A stretch of 64,000 nucleotides of DNA, taken from assembly GCF_001513675.1 (NCBI RefSeq), contig NZ_CP013859.1, forward strand, positions 3,349,081 through 3,413,080, written 5' to 3'. This document shows, one piece after another, positions 28,119-37,811 of the stretch. The position numbers and the translations under genes were made by a program. Origin of the DNA: Microbacterium sp. XT11. Lineage in GTDB: Bacteria; Actinomycetota; Actinomycetes; Actinomycetales; Microbacteriaceae. The stretch's first letter is position 1. Each line of letters begins with the position of its first letter. Below the pieces are notes generated by a model. The model made no database searches. It was given only the letters and a program-made list of their open reading frames with translations, and was not told the origin of the DNA.

Positions 28119-29396
28119 ATGCCGCGAACACCGACGACGCTGCTCTCCCTGGCCGACCAGGAACGCCGCCGCGCCCTGCGGCGCATGAAGGCCGTCGCAC
28201 TCGGCGCTCTCGTGTTCATGGCGGTCGCCTTCGTCATCGCCTTCGCCCTGCAGGAGCGGGTCGGGTGGCTCGCGTACGTCCGCGCGGCGGCCGAGGGCGG
28301 GATGGTGGGAGCGCTCGCCGACTGGTTCGCCGTGACCGCGCTGTTCCGGCGGCCGCTGGGGCTCCCCATCCCGCACACCGCGATCATCCCCAGCCGCAAA
28401 GACGAGATCGGGCGCACGCTGGGCGAGTTCGTCGAGACGAATTTCCTCGCCGGCGACGTCGTGCGCACCAAGCTCTCGAGCACGCCGATCGCCCGCCGCG
28501 CCGGTGAATGGCTGCGCGAACCCGAGCACGCCGAACGCGTCGCCGGAGAGGGGGCGACCGTCGCGACGGCGGTGCTCGACGCCCTGAGCGACGACGACGT
28601 GCGCGATCTCATCAGCGACCTCGCCCGCGAGCACCTGCTGTCGCCGGAATGGGGAACCCCCGCCGGCGCCTGGTTGCAGAAGATCGTCGAGACCGATGCG
28701 CACCATGGCGCCGTCGATCTCGCGGTCGACAGCATCGCGACCTGGCTGCATGCGAACGCGTCGGCCTTCACCGGCCTCATCTCCCGACGGCTGCCGTCGT
28801 GGGTGCCCAAGCTCGCACACCGCTTCGTCGACGACACCGCCTACAACGAGGCCGTCAAGTTCGTGCACGCGGTTCAGGCCGATCCTCGGCATCCGGCCAG
28901 GCTCGCGATCGACGGCTACCTCTCCCGGCTCGCCGACAACCTGCAGCACGACCCCGTCACACGAGCACGCCTCGAGAACGCGAAGGCGTCGCTGTTCGAC
29001 AGTCCCCGCGTCGGGGCACTGGCGGCCGAGGCATGGAACACCGCGAAGAACGGACTGCTCGCCGCGCTCGCCGACCCGGAGAGCGGACTGCGGCGCCGCT
29101 CCGTCCAGGCGCTCCAGGAGGTCGGGCAGCGCCTCACCACCGACACGGCCCTGCAGCACCGCGTCGACACGTGGGTATCCGATGCAGCCGTCTTCCTCGT
29201 CGAGCGCTATCGCCACGACATCGCCTCGATCATCACCGACACGGTCGAGCGGTGGGATCCGGCGGAGACGACCGAGAAGATCGAGCTCATGGTCGGTCGC
29301 GACCTGCAGTACATCCGCCTCAACGGCACGGTGGTCGGCGCTCTCGCCGGCCTCGTCATCTTCACCATCGCCCACGCGCTGATCCCTGGAGTCTGA
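28119..29396 (+). CDS. DUF445 family membrane protein
   Basis: 425 residues. N-terminal membrane helix (MKAVALGALVFMAVAFVIAFAL), then the DUF445 hallmark GGMVGALADWFAVTALFRRPLGLPIPHTAIIPSRKDEIG, long amphipathic helices, and a C-terminal helix (LNGTVVGALAGLVIFTIAHAL). This gives a membrane-tethered protein with a large helical middle. The family is widespread with no established role. It ends 1 base before the ureohydrolase start, so the two are probably co-transcribed. Confidence 0.9.
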   Translation: MPRTPTTLLSLADQERRRALRRMKAVALGALVFMAVAFVIAFALQERVGWLAYVRAAAEGGMVGALADWFAVTALFRRPLGLPIPHTAIIPSRKDEIGRTLGEFVETNFLAGDVVRTKLSSTPIARRAGEWLREPEHAERVAGEGATVATAVLDALSDDDVRDLISDLAREHLLSPEWGTPAGAWLQKIVETDAHHGAVDLAVDSIATWLHANASAFTGLISRRLPSWVPKLAHRFVDDTAYNEAVKFVHAVQADPRHPARLAIDGYLSRLADNLQHDPVTRARLENAKASLFDSPRVGALAAEAWNTAKNGLLAALADPESGLRRRSVQALQEVGQRLTTDTALQHRVDTWVSDAAVFLVERYRHDIASIITDTVERWDPAETTEKIELMVGRDLQYIRLNGTVVGALAGLVIFTIAHALIPGV

Positions 29397-29397
29397 C

Positions 29398-30315
29398 ATG
29401 GCGCTCTCTCACGACCCGCTCTGGCCGCGCGCCGGAGGCTGGCCTCCCATCGACACCACGGCGGATGCCGTGCTCCTCGGCGTACCCGTCTGGCGCACGT
29501 CCCTCTCCCCGACGGGTGCGCATGCGACACCGGCGGCGATCCGCGAGGCACTCCCCCGGTACGGCACCGCCCTCATGGGCCCGCCCGCGGTCGACCTGAA
29601 CGACGCGCTCCGCATCGCCGACGCCGGCGACGTGCCCGACCCCGACGGCGACGCCGGCGAGGCCGAGGTGATCGCCCGCGTCCGAGACCTGTCGCCGGTG
29701 GCCGACCTCGTCATCGCTCTCGGCGGCGACAACTCGCTCACCTACCCCGTCGCGCTCGGAGCGCGGGCGACCGGGCTCATCACCTTCGACGCGCACTTCG
29801 ATCTGCGCGACGGCATCTCCAACGGCACGCCGGTGCGTCGGCTCGTCGAGGACGCGCCGGCGGCATCCGACCTGGAGACCTCCCGCATCGATCCGCGGCG
29901 GATCGTGCAGATCGGGATCGCGGACTTCACCAACTCGGTCGCATACGCGCGGCGCGCCGCCGACTGGGGCATCCGCGTCATCACGCTCGACGAGCTCCGT
30001 CGACGCGGCGTGGCGGATGTCGTGGCCGAAGCCCTGGAGATCGCGGGATCCGGAGCAGGAGCGCGCGTGCACCTCGACATCGACGTGGACGTGTGCGATC
30101 GCTCCGTCGCTCCCGGCTGCCCGGCGAGCGTCCCGGGCGGGCTCGCCGCCTGGGAGCTGCGCGCTCTCGCCCGAGGCGTGGCATCCGACGCCAGAGTGGT
30201 CAGTGCGGACATCGCCGAGGTGGATGCCACGGCGGATGCCCCCGACGGACGCACGGTTCGGCTGGCCGCTCTGTGCGTGCTCGAGCTCCTCGCCGGACTG
30301 CACGCACGCCGCTGA
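29398..30315 (+). CDS. ureohydrolase (arginase/agmatinase/formiminoglutamase) family protein
   Basis: Predicted Mn-dependent hydrolase of 305 residues. Motifs: GGDNS at 109-113, where the family usually has GGDHS, so a metal-ligand His is Asn112; DAHFDLR at 131-137; and HLDIDVDVCDRSVAPG near 225-240, the third motif. The hut genes 6 kb downstream lack a hutG, so formimidoylglutamase is a reasonable candidate role, but an arginase-like or inactive protein is also possible. Start is 1 base after the DUF445 stop. Confidence 0.82.
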   Translation: MALSHDPLWPRAGGWPPIDTTADAVLLGVPVWRTSLSPTGAHATPAAIREALPRYGTALMGPPAVDLNDALRIADAGDVPDPDGDAGEAEVIARVRDLSPVADLVIALGGDNSLTYPVALGARATGLITFDAHFDLRDGISNGTPVRRLVEDAPAASDLETSRIDPRRIVQIGIADFTNSVAYARRAADWGIRVITLDELRRRGVADVVAEALEIAGSGAGARVHLDIDVDVCDRSVAPGCPASVPGGLAAWELRALARGVASDARVVSADIAEVDATADAPDGRTVRLAALCVLELLAGLHARR

Positions 30316-30334
30316 GCCGCGAACGCCGCTCCCT

Positions 30335-31339
30335 TCAGCGCACGACGAGCTCGGGCACGATGAGGGCGTGAGCCGCGCCAGGTCGCACCTGTCGCGGGAC
30401 GACGACATCTCCGGTCGGCCCCATGAGCAGGTCGAGGATCGCCGCTGCGACGTCCTCCGGATGCTGTTCGATGCTGGAGAAGCCCAGCGCCTCCGCCGTC
30501 GGGGTGTTGTCGAAGCCGATGACGGGGATGCGACGACCCGCGCGCGAAACGGCGATCTGGGCGCCGACGGCGAGGGAGTCGCTCGCGCAGACGATCGCGT
30601 CCAGCCGCTGACCGTCGTGAAGGGCAGCGTCGATCTGCCCGAGCGCCGCCTGCACGGACTCCTCCGCGACCAGTCGCGCTCCGGACGCACCGGCCGCGTG
30701 CATCGCCTCCCGCCATCCGCGCTCGCGGTCGTCGCCGGTTCCCGAGCCGGCAGGCCAGCCGAGGAACGCGACGCCGGGGCCGAAGGTCAGGGCGTGCTCC
30801 GTCGCTGCTTTCGTTCCCGCGGCGCCGTCGACATCGACCCAGAGGTGCACGGGGTCGGCGATGTCGTCCTCACCCCACGGCCGGCCGAACGAGATGAACG
30901 GCACACCCTGGTCGTCGAGCCTGCGAACTCGCGGGTCGTCCTGCACTGTGCCGGTGAGGATGGCGGCATCGATCTCCGAGCCCTCCCACAGCTCCGACAG
31001 GCGGGCCAGCTCCTCCTCCGGCGTGCGCGCCGCGTACACGAGCATGCGCATGCCGCGTTCACTGGCGCGCTCGGTCACGGCATGCACGAAGCGATCGAGC
31101 ACGACACCGGACACTCCGCCGACATACGGGTCGAGACGGATGCCGATCGCTGAGCTCCGGCGCAGACGGAGGCGCCGCGCGGCGGCGTGCCGGCGGTATC
31201 CGAGCTCATCGATGGCGCTGAGCACCCGCTCGCGTGTCGATTCCCGCACGATCTCCGGGGTGTTGAGCACGTTCGACACGGTCTGCCGCGACACCCCGGC
31301 GAGCGCCGCGACGTCTTCGACGGTGGGCGCCTTCGGCAT
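30335..31339 (-). CDS. LacI family transcriptional regulator
   Basis: 334-residue repressor: N-terminal HTH and hinge (TVEDVAALAGVSRQTVSNVLNTPEIV, LGYRRHAAARRLR), then a periplasmic-binding-like effector domain with FGRPWG and VIGFDNTPTAEALGFSSIEQ. It is divergent from a sugar ABC importer, and a CG-centred palindrome lies in the promoter between them at 31417-31430, as expected for a sugar-responsive repressor of that operon. RBS GAGGAGGA precedes the ATG. Effector unknown. Confidence 0.94.
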   Translation of the reverse strand: MPKAPTVEDVAALAGVSRQTVSNVLNTPEIVRESTRERVLSAIDELGYRRHAAARRLRLRRSSAIGIRLDPYVGGVSGVVLDRFVHAVTERASERGMRMLVYAARTPEEELARLSELWEGSEIDAAILTGTVQDDPRVRRLDDQGVPFISFGRPWGEDDIADPVHLWVDVDGAAGTKAATEHALTFGPGVAFLGWPAGSGTGDDRERGWREAMHAAGASGARLVAEESVQAALGQIDAALHDGQRLDAIVCASDSLAVGAQIAVSRAGRRIPVIGFDNTPTAEALGFSSIEQHPEDVAAAILDLLMGPTGDVVVPRQVRPGAAHALIVPELVVR

Positions 31340-31373
31340 CCGTCCTCCTCTCGACCGCCGCCAGGAGCGGGGC

Positions 31374-31403
31374 TTGACACTTCCGCAGCCCCGCGCCTAG
31401 CCT
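31374..31403 (+). promoter_or_regulatory. sigma-70-type promoter of the sugar ABC operon
   Basis: TTGACA at 31374-31379 and TAGCCT at 31398-31403 with an 18-bp spacer. Predicted start near 31410, so the LacI-type palindrome lies just downstream, where bound repressor would block transcription. The TAGCCT overlaps a 10-bp palindrome AGCCTAGGCT. Confidence 0.65.
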
Positions 31404-31416
31404 AGGCTACGCGGAG

Positions 31417-31430
31417 TTTGATCGTTCAAA
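31417..31430. promoter_or_regulatory. LacI-family operator candidate
   Basis: TTTGATCGTTCAAA: CG-centred palindrome, perfect in its outer five bases per arm. It is the typical shape of LacI-family operators and lies between the divergent lacI-type gene and the sugar-binding protein gene, 7 bases past the predicted start site. Binding is inference. Confidence 0.7.
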
Positions 31431-31484
31431 TTTCTTCGCTCCCTCCCGACCTCGCCTGCAGTGACACATCAAAGGAGATCGACC

Positions 31485-32732
31485 ATGACACGGCACACCA
31501 CCCGCGCGGCCCTCGGGACCGGCGCGGTGCTCATCACCAGCGCGCTCGCCCTGACCGGCTGCGGCTCTGGTTTCTCCGGGGGCGGCGATTCCTCGTCGGA
31601 GGGCCTGACCTCGTCGGACGACGCCCTCACCGTGCTCATCGGCTCGTCCGGCGACGCCGAGACCGAGGCCGTGCAGGAGGCCATCGACGCGTGGTCGAAG
31701 GAGTCGGGCACGAAGGTCTCGCTGCAGGCCGCGAGCAACCTGAGCCAGGAGCTGTCCCAGGGGTTCGCCGCGGGCAAGCCCGCCGACCTCTTCTACCTCT
31801 CGACCGACCAGATCGCCGGCTTCGCCGCCAACGGCTCGCTCAAGGCCTACGGCGACGAGCTGAAGAACAAAGACGACTTCTATCCGTCCCTCGTCGAGAA
31901 CTTCACGGTCGACGGCGAGTTCTACTGCGCTCCCAAGGACTTCTCCACGCTCGCGCTCGTCATCAACTCCACGATGTGGGCGAATGCCGGACTCACCGAC
32001 GCCGACCTGCCGAAGACGTGGGACGACCTCGCCGCGGTCGCCAAGAAGCTCACGACCCCCGAGCACGTGGGCCTCGCGTTCAGCGCGGAGTATCAGCGCC
32101 TCGGGGTCTTCATTGCGCAGTCGGGCGGAGGTCTCGTCAAGGACGGCGCGGCGATCGCCGATGACGACGCGAACGTCGCGGCCCTCGAGTACGTGAAGTC
32201 GCACCTCGCCGACGGGACGTTCGCCTTCGCCAAGGACATCGGCGCAGGATGGGGCGGCGAGGCGCTCGGCAAGCAGTCGGCGGCGATGGTCATCGAGGGC
32301 AACTGGATCACCGGCGCGATGTCGAACGACTACAGCTCCGTCGACTACACCGTCGCCGAGCTCCCCGCCGGGCCCGCCGGGAAGGGCACACTGCAGTTCA
32401 CGAACTGCTGGGGCATGGCCGCCGACAGCCCGAACCAGGAGGCGGCGCTCGACCTCGTCGAGTACCTGACGAGCGCCGACAGCCAGCTGGCGTTCTCGAA
32501 GGCCTTCGGCCCGATGCCGTCGATCGCCTCCGCCGCCGACGCGTGGACCTCCGCCAACCCCGAGCTCGAGCCGTTCCTCGCGGGCGCCGACTACGCCCAG
32601 TTCCCGCCGAACCAGGACGGAGCCGCCGACGTGATCGCCGACTTCAACGCACAGCTGGAGTCGCTCAAGACCGGCGACCCCGCGCAGATCCTCGACTCCG
32701 TTCAGTCGAACCTCGAAGCGGTCGTCGAGTAA
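31485..32732 (+). CDS. sugar ABC transporter substrate-binding lipoprotein
   Basis: Extracellular family 1 (MalE-type) binding lipoprotein of 415 residues. Signal peptide MTRHTTRAALGTGAVLITSALALTGC with Cys26 as the lipidation site. Mature features: LTVLIGSSGDAETEAVQEAIDAW, GFAAGKPADLFYLSTDQIAGF, PKTWDDLAAVAKKL, WGMAADSPNQEAALDLVEYLTS. ATG 31485 has RBS AAAGGAG at 31471-31477; an earlier GTG at 31461 lacks one. First gene of an operon with two permeases and a glucosidase; likely ligand an alpha-linked oligosaccharide, inferred from the last gene. Confidence 0.93.
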   Translation: MTRHTTRAALGTGAVLITSALALTGCGSGFSGGGDSSSEGLTSSDDALTVLIGSSGDAETEAVQEAIDAWSKESGTKVSLQAASNLSQELSQGFAAGKPADLFYLSTDQIAGFAANGSLKAYGDELKNKDDFYPSLVENFTVDGEFYCAPKDFSTLALVINSTMWANAGLTDADLPKTWDDLAAVAKKLTTPEHVGLAFSAEYQRLGVFIAQSGGGLVKDGAAIADDDANVAALEYVKSHLADGTFAFAKDIGAGWGGEALGKQSAAMVIEGNWITGAMSNDYSSVDYTVAELPAGPAGKGTLQFTNCWGMAADSPNQEAALDLVEYLTSADSQLAFSKAFGPMPSIASAADAWTSANPELEPFLAGADYAQFPPNQDGAADVIADFNAQLESLKTGDPAQILDSVQSNLEAVVE

Positions 32733-32734
32733 CC

Positions 32735-33832
32735 ATGGCTGCGCACGCCTCTCCTCGCCGCGGCAGGGCCTCAGGGCTCCGCCGCGGCGAGGCGGTGGCC
32801 GGGTGGCTGTTCACCGCCCCGGTCATCGTCATCCTCGGGGTCTTCCTGCTCGTTCCGGTGCTGATGGCGCTGTGGGTGAGCGTCTCCGACTGGGCCGGAC
32901 GCGGCAGCCCCCTCTCCGGCGACGTGTCGTTCGTCGGCGCCGACAACTATGCGGCCGTGCTCGCCGACGGAGGCCTCGCGACGAAGGACTTCGGCACGGC
33001 TCTCCGCAACAACGCGTGGTACGTGCTGCTCGTCGTCCCGCTTCAGACGGCGCTGTCGCTTTTCCTCGCGATCCTCGTGAACCGCGCGGTCCTGCGCGGA
33101 CGCGGCTTCTTCCGCACCGCCTTCTACTTCCCCTCCGTCACCAGCTCGGTGGCGATCACGGTGCTCTGGATGTTCCTGTTCTCCGCGAGCGGCGCCGTGA
33201 ACGACGTTCTCGCGTGGTTCGGCGTCAACGGCCCGAACTGGTTCAACGATCCGCGCGGCATCCTGCATCTCGTCCTCTCCGCCTTCGGAGCGGATGCCGG
33301 TCCCGCCGCACTGACCGATGGGGGGATGCTGGGCGTCTCCTGGTGGGACTGGTTCGCCGGACCGTCGATCGCGATGAGCGCCTACATCCTGATGGCCGTT
33401 TTCACCACCTCCGGCACCTTCATGCTCCTCTTCCTCGCCGGCCTGCAGAACCTCGGTGCCGACGTCGATGAAGCCGCGATGATGGACGGCGCGAACGGCT
33501 GGCAGCGCTTCTGGCGCATCACGCTCCCGCAGCTGCGCCCCACGCTCTTCACGGTGCTGACGCTCGGGCTCATCGGGTGCTGGCAGGTGTTCGACCAGAT
33601 CTACACCGGCACCCAGGGCGCACCGGGCAAGACGACGCTGACCCCTGCGTTCCTGTCGTACCAGACCGCGTTCAAGAACCAGGAGTGGGGGCAGGGCGCC
33701 GCGATCGCGTTCATCCTGTTCGTGATCATCGTGGTGTTCACGCTGATCCAGCGCTGGGCGCTCCGAGACCGGCCCGTCTCACGCCGTCGCATCAGGGCGT
33801 ATGAGGTCGCGGAGAAGGGAGCGATGTCATGA
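32735..33832 (+). CDS. sugar ABC transporter permease (MalF type)
   Basis: 365-residue inner-membrane permease. Six main helices begin with GWLFTAPVIVILGVFLLVPVLMALWVSVSDW; the EAA loop that contacts the ATPase is DEAAMMDGANGWQRFWRITLPQLRP near residue 245. A longer periplasmic loop than usual (about 160-205) contains FGVNGPNWFNDPRGILHL. ATG 32735 is 2 bases after the binding-protein stop; it overlaps the second permease by 4 bases. No ATPase gene is in the operon, so a shared MsiK-like ATPase encoded elsewhere is likely. Confidence 0.93.
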   Translation: MAAHASPRRGRASGLRRGEAVAGWLFTAPVIVILGVFLLVPVLMALWVSVSDWAGRGSPLSGDVSFVGADNYAAVLADGGLATKDFGTALRNNAWYVLLVVPLQTALSLFLAILVNRAVLRGRGFFRTAFYFPSVTSSVAITVLWMFLFSASGAVNDVLAWFGVNGPNWFNDPRGILHLVLSAFGADAGPAALTDGGMLGVSWWDWFAGPSIAMSAYILMAVFTTSGTFMLLFLAGLQNLGADVDEAAMMDGANGWQRFWRITLPQLRPTLFTVLTLGLIGCWQVFDQIYTGTQGAPGKTTLTPAFLSYQTAFKNQEWGQGAAIAFILFVIIVVFTLIQRWALRDRPVSRRRIRAYEVAEKGAMS

Positions 33833-34668
33833 GACTCTCCCCCAAGCAGCTGACCTGGCAGATCGTGCTGTACGGCGTGCTGGTGGTGCTCGCGCTCATC
33901 TACGTCTACCCGTTCCTGATCCAGGTCGTCACGAGCTTCAAGACCGACGAGGACGCGGCGTCGAGCGGGATCTCCCTCATCCCCGACGTGTGGACGTTCG
34001 CCGCCTATGAGCGCCTGTTCGCGCACTCCGACTTCGCCTCGTGGTTCGTCAACAGCGCGATCGTGACGGTCGTCGTGACGGCAGGGCGCGTGTTCTTCAA
34101 CTCTCTCGCCGGATACGCTCTCGCGCGCCTCCGGTTCCGCGGACGCGGGGTCGTGTTCGCCGCGCTGGTCGCCGTGATGTCGGTGCCGACCGTCGTGCTC
34201 CTGATCCCGAAGTTCCTGGTGATCAACCAGCTCGGAATGTTCAACTCCTACGCCGGGATGATCCTGCCCCTTCTGGTCGACGCCGCCGGCGTCTTCATCA
34301 TGAAGAACTTCTTCGAGTCCATCCCCGTCTCCGTGGAGGAGCAGGCGCGCATCGACGGCGCCGGCACGTTCCGCCTGTTCTGGTCGGTCGTGCTCCCCAT
34401 GGCGACCCCCGCGCTCGTCACGATCGTGATCCTGTCGTTCCAAGGATCGTGGAACGAGCTCAGCCACTTCATCGTGTCGACGAACGACCCCGCCCTGACC
34501 ACGCTCACGAAGGGCGTCGCATCGCTCGCCAGCGGCCAGCTCAGCCAGGGCACCCAGTATCCCCTCAAGCTGGCTGCGGCGCTCATCATGACGATCCCGG
34601 TCGCCGTGATGTTCTTCGTGTTCCAGCGCCGCATCATGAACTCCACCGAAGGAGCCGTCAAGGAATGA
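33829..34668 (+). CDS. carbohydrate ABC transporter permease (MalG type)
   Basis: 279-residue permease with six helices. First helix VLYGVLVVLALIYVYPFLIQVVTSF; EAA loop VEEQARIDGAGTFRLFWSVVLPMATPALVTIVILSF near residue 170; C-terminus ends FFVFQRRIMNSTEGAVKE as typical of MalG-like proteins. ATGA overlap with the preceding permease and with the glucosidase gene that follows, indicating tight co-expression. Confidence 0.94.
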   Translation: MRLSPKQLTWQIVLYGVLVVLALIYVYPFLIQVVTSFKTDEDAASSGISLIPDVWTFAAYERLFAHSDFASWFVNSAIVTVVVTAGRVFFNSLAGYALARLRFRGRGVVFAALVAVMSVPTVVLLIPKFLVINQLGMFNSYAGMILPLLVDAAGVFIMKNFFESIPVSVEEQARIDGAGTFRLFWSVVLPMATPALVTIVILSFQGSWNELSHFIVSTNDPALTTLTKGVASLASGQLSQGTQYPLKLAAALIMTIPVAVMFFVFQRRIMNSTEGAVKE

Positions 34669-36584
34669 CCGACACCCTCCCCCTCCAGCCGCTGCTCGAC
34701 GCCGCTGTGATCGTCCTGGAGGCGCCGACGCAGGTGTGGTCGGATGCCGCGGGGACCCTCGGCACGGCGCCGATCCACGGCGTGTACCACGGCGACGTGC
34801 GGCACATCCGCGCGATCTCGACCGAGGTCGAGGGGTCGGCTCTCGAGCCCATCGGCTACGGCTCCCCCGACCCGCGGCACGTCCGCTTCACTGACGTGCT
34901 CCGGGGCATCGACGACGCCTCGGCCGACCCCAAGGTGCGCCTCGACAGGGAGCGCGCGGTGGTCGCCGGCCGGCTGAGCGAGAGCATCCGGGTGTCCACC
35001 GGTCTGGCCACGAGCGTGCCCGTGGTGCTCACGGTGCGCCTCACCCCCGACTTCGCACCGATGCAGTCGGTCAAGGCCGGCCTCCCCGCCGAGGGCGGAT
35101 GGGAATGGGACGGCGCGACCTGCCGGCGCGGCGACGCCTCCTTCACCGTGCGGGCTCCCGGCGGCGTCATCGAATCGACATCGCACGAGCTGGTGCTGCG
35201 CTGGACGCTCGAGACGCCTGCGCGCGGCGAGGCCCACGCCGAATGGTCGGTGGAGCTCGACGACCCGACGCTCGTCGTCATCGCGCCCCCGCGCACGGCG
35301 GTGACGGATGCCGGGGACGGCGCGGCGGAGACGCCCGATCCGACAGGCGCACCCGCAACGGCGCCGGCCGATCCGCGCGCGACTCGATGGCTCGCCCAGG
35401 CTCTCGCCGACCTCGACGCCCTGCGACTTGCGCTGCCCGAGCATCCGGACGACGCGTTCTACGCCGCCGGCGCGCCGTGGTTCTTCACCCTGTTCGGGCG
35501 CGACTCGCTCTGGGCGGCTCGGCTCGCCTTGGGCGACGACACCTCCGTCGCAGCGTCGACCCTGCGCGTGCTCGCACGGCTGCAGGGGACGAGAGCGGAT
35601 GCCGCGACAGCGGAGGCGCCGGGCAAGATCCCGCATGAGCTGCGCAGCGGAGCGCTGTCGCTGCCGAACGAGGGCGTGCACCTGCCGCCGCTGTACTATG
35701 GCACGGTCGACGCCACGGCGCTCTGGGTCTGCCTGCTCGCCGATGCTGCGCAGGCGGGCATGCCCACCGCGGAGGTCCGCGAGCTGCTGCCCGCGCTCCG
35801 CCGGGCGCTCGAGTGGATGACCGTGCACGGCGACTCGTCGGGAAGCGGCTTCATCGACTACGTCGACGAGAGCGGCCACGGCCTCGCGAACCAGGGGTGG
35901 AAGGACTCCGGCGACTCGATCCAGTGGCGCGACGGGAGCCTCGCCGAGGGCCCGATCGCCCTCAGCGAGGTGCAGGCGTACGCGTACGAGGCCGCTGTGC
36001 GCGGCGCGGCACTGCTCGACGAACTGGGCGAGACGGGCGCCACCGAGCTGCGCGCCTGGGCGGCGGACCTCCGCGTGCGGTTCCGTGAGCGGTTCTGGGT
36101 CTCGACACCGGAAGGACGCTACCCGGCGATCGCACTCGACGCCCACGGGCGCGCAGTGGACACGCTCACGAGCAACATCGGTCACCTGCTCGGCACAGGG
36201 CTCCTCGATGGCGACGAAGAACGCGCGTGCGCCGAGCTGCTGACCTCGCCCGCGCTGTCGAGCGGCTACGGCATCCGCACGCTGTCGACCGGGGCCGCAG
36301 GCTACTGGCCTCTCAGCTACCACGGCGGCAGCGTGTGGACGCACGACAGCGCCATCGCGGTGCACGGGATGCTGCGGGCGGGACTCGTGGAGCCGGCCGC
36401 CGCCGTGGCGCGGCAGCTGCTCGACGCCGCCGAGGGCTTCGCCTATCGGATGCCGGAGCTGCACGCGGGAGACGAGCGGGTGCCGGGAGGCCGGCCGGTG
36501 CCGTACCCCGCGGCGTGCCGTCCGCAGGCGTGGTCGGCGGCCGCGGCCGTCGTCTGCGCGAGGGCTCTCGCCGCCGCGGTCTGA
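34665..36584 (+). CDS. glycogen-debranching-type enzyme (amylo-alpha-1,6-glucosidase family)
   Basis: Cytosolic glycoside hydrolase of 639 residues. The N-terminal domain (about 10-220, VYHGDVRHIRAISTEVEG) is the GDE N-terminal beta-domain; the C-terminal (alpha/alpha)6 barrel carries APWFFTLFGRDSLWAARLAL, GKIPHELRSG, GWKDSGDSIQWRDG with the likely catalytic Asp region, and SYHGGSVWTHDSAIAVHGM. It is coupled to the importer genes, which suggests it processes the imported sugar. Exact linkage specificity is not deducible; GH63-like relatives also exist. Ends 54 bp before convergent hutI. Confidence 0.88.
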   Translation: MTDTLPLQPLLDAAVIVLEAPTQVWSDAAGTLGTAPIHGVYHGDVRHIRAISTEVEGSALEPIGYGSPDPRHVRFTDVLRGIDDASADPKVRLDRERAVVAGRLSESIRVSTGLATSVPVVLTVRLTPDFAPMQSVKAGLPAEGGWEWDGATCRRGDASFTVRAPGGVIESTSHELVLRWTLETPARGEAHAEWSVELDDPTLVVIAPPRTAVTDAGDGAAETPDPTGAPATAPADPRATRWLAQALADLDALRLALPEHPDDAFYAAGAPWFFTLFGRDSLWAARLALGDDTSVAASTLRVLARLQGTRADAATAEAPGKIPHELRSGALSLPNEGVHLPPLYYGTVDATALWVCLLADAAQAGMPTAEVRELLPALRRALEWMTVHGDSSGSGFIDYVDESGHGLANQGWKDSGDSIQWRDGSLAEGPIALSEVQAYAYEAAVRGAALLDELGETGATELRAWAADLRVRFRERFWVSTPEGRYPAIALDAHGRAVDTLTSNIGHLLGTGLLDGDEERACAELLTSPALSSGYGIRTLSTGAAGYWPLSYHGGSVWTHDSAIAVHGMLRAGLVEPAAAVARQLLDAAEGFAYRMPELHAGDERVPGGRPVPYPAACRPQAWSAAAAVVCARALAAAV

Positions 36585-36637
36585 CGGCGCGCCTCGAGTA
36601 TCACCGGATCTGTCACCGGCCCCGCGAGCGGTGCGCG

Positions 36638-37783
36638 TCAGCTGACCGCCACGCCGTCCTTCCACACCCGCTCCACGAGCGGCACCCCAGGACGATACGC
36701 GAGGTGGATGTGCGTCTGCGCCTTCAGCAGCACGAGATCGGCTCGCCGCCCCGGCGCGATCACGCCCACATCGTCACGGCGGAGGGCCGCCGCTCCCCCG
36801 GCCGTCGCTGCGTGCAGCGCCTCGGCCGGGGTCATGCCCATGTCGCGCACCGCCACGGCGATGCAGAACGGCATCGAGCTGGTGAAGCTCGACCCCGGAT
36901 TGGTGTCGCACGCGAGCGCGACGCGCACGCCGGCGTCGATCAGTCGTCGCGCGTCGGGGTAGGGCTGCCGCGTGGAGAACTCCACCCCGGGGAGCAGCGT
37001 CAGCACCGTGTCCGACGCGGCGAGCGCCTCGATGTCGGCATCCGTCAGATAGGTGCCGTGGTCGACGGACGCCGCACCGAGCTCGACCGCGAGTCGCACG
37101 CCGTCGCCCGGCCCGAGCTGGCCGGCGTGCATACGGGGGGCCAGTCCTCGGGCGATGCCCGCCTCGAGCACCCGCCGCGACTGCTCCACGGTGAACGCAC
37201 CCGTCTCGCAGAAGACGTCGATCCACTTCGCATACGGGGCACAGGCGTCGAGCATCGGCCCCGTCACGAGGTCGACGTACTCGTCCGGGCGGTCCGCGTA
37301 CTCGGTCGGCACGACATGCGCGCCGAGGAACGTGACCTCCGGCGTCACCTCGGCGGCCAGGCGCACCAGGCGCTCCTCGTCCTCGACGCTGAGTCCGTAC
37401 CCGCTCTTGATCTCGACGGTCGTGGTGCCCTGCGCGAGCAGCTCGTCGACGAACCCTCGCAGGCGCGAGCGGAGTTCGTCGTCGGTCGCGGTCCTGGTGG
37501 CCGCGACCGTGGAGCGGATGCCGCCGGCCGCATACTTCTGTCCCGCCATCCGTGCCTCGAACTCGGCGGCACGGTCACCCCCGAACACGAGGTGGCTGTG
37601 GCTGTCGACGAACCCGGGGATGACGGCGCGGCCTTGCGTGTCGACGACCTCGTCAGCGGCGGGTGCCTCCGCCGCCGCGCCCACCCAGGCGATGCGGTCG
37701 CCGTCGATGAGCACGGCAGCGTCATGACGGGCTGGTCCGTCGTTCGTCGTCAGCTCGCCGATGTTCGTGAGGAGAGTGGTCAT
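36638..37783 (-). CDS. hutI: imidazolonepropionase
   Basis: Hydrolyses imidazolonepropionate to N-formimino-L-glutamate, third step of histidine breakdown. 381 residues. Metal ligands in [12 protein letters not shown] (HxH), the substrate loop [26 protein letters not shown] with a His ligand, and [18 protein letters not shown] with the catalytic Asp. ATG 37783; the frame is open 14 codons upstream but without conserved residues. It lies 81 bp downstream of hutU with a hairpin between. Confidence 0.96.
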   Translation of the reverse strand: MTTLLTNIGELTTNDGPARHDAAVLIDGDRIAWVGAAAEAPAADEVVDTQGRAVIPGFVDSHSHLVFGGDRAAEFEARMAGQKYAAGGIRSTVAATRTATDDELRSRLRGFVDELLAQGTTTVEIKSGYGLSVEDEERLVRLAAEVTPEVTFLGAHVVPTEYADRPDEYVDLVTGPMLDACAPYAKWIDVFCETGAFTVEQSRRVLEAGIARGLAPRMHAGQLGPGDGVRLAVELGAASVDHGTYLTDADIEALAASDTVLTLLPGVEFSTRQPYPDARRLIDAGVRVALACDTNPGSSFTSSMPFCIAVAVRDMGMTPAEALHAATAGGAAALRRDDVGVIAPGRRADLVLLKAQTHIHLAYRPGVPLVERVWKDGVAVS

Positions 37784-37811
37784 GTGCCGCCTTCGCCTTC
37801 CGTGTGGTGGC

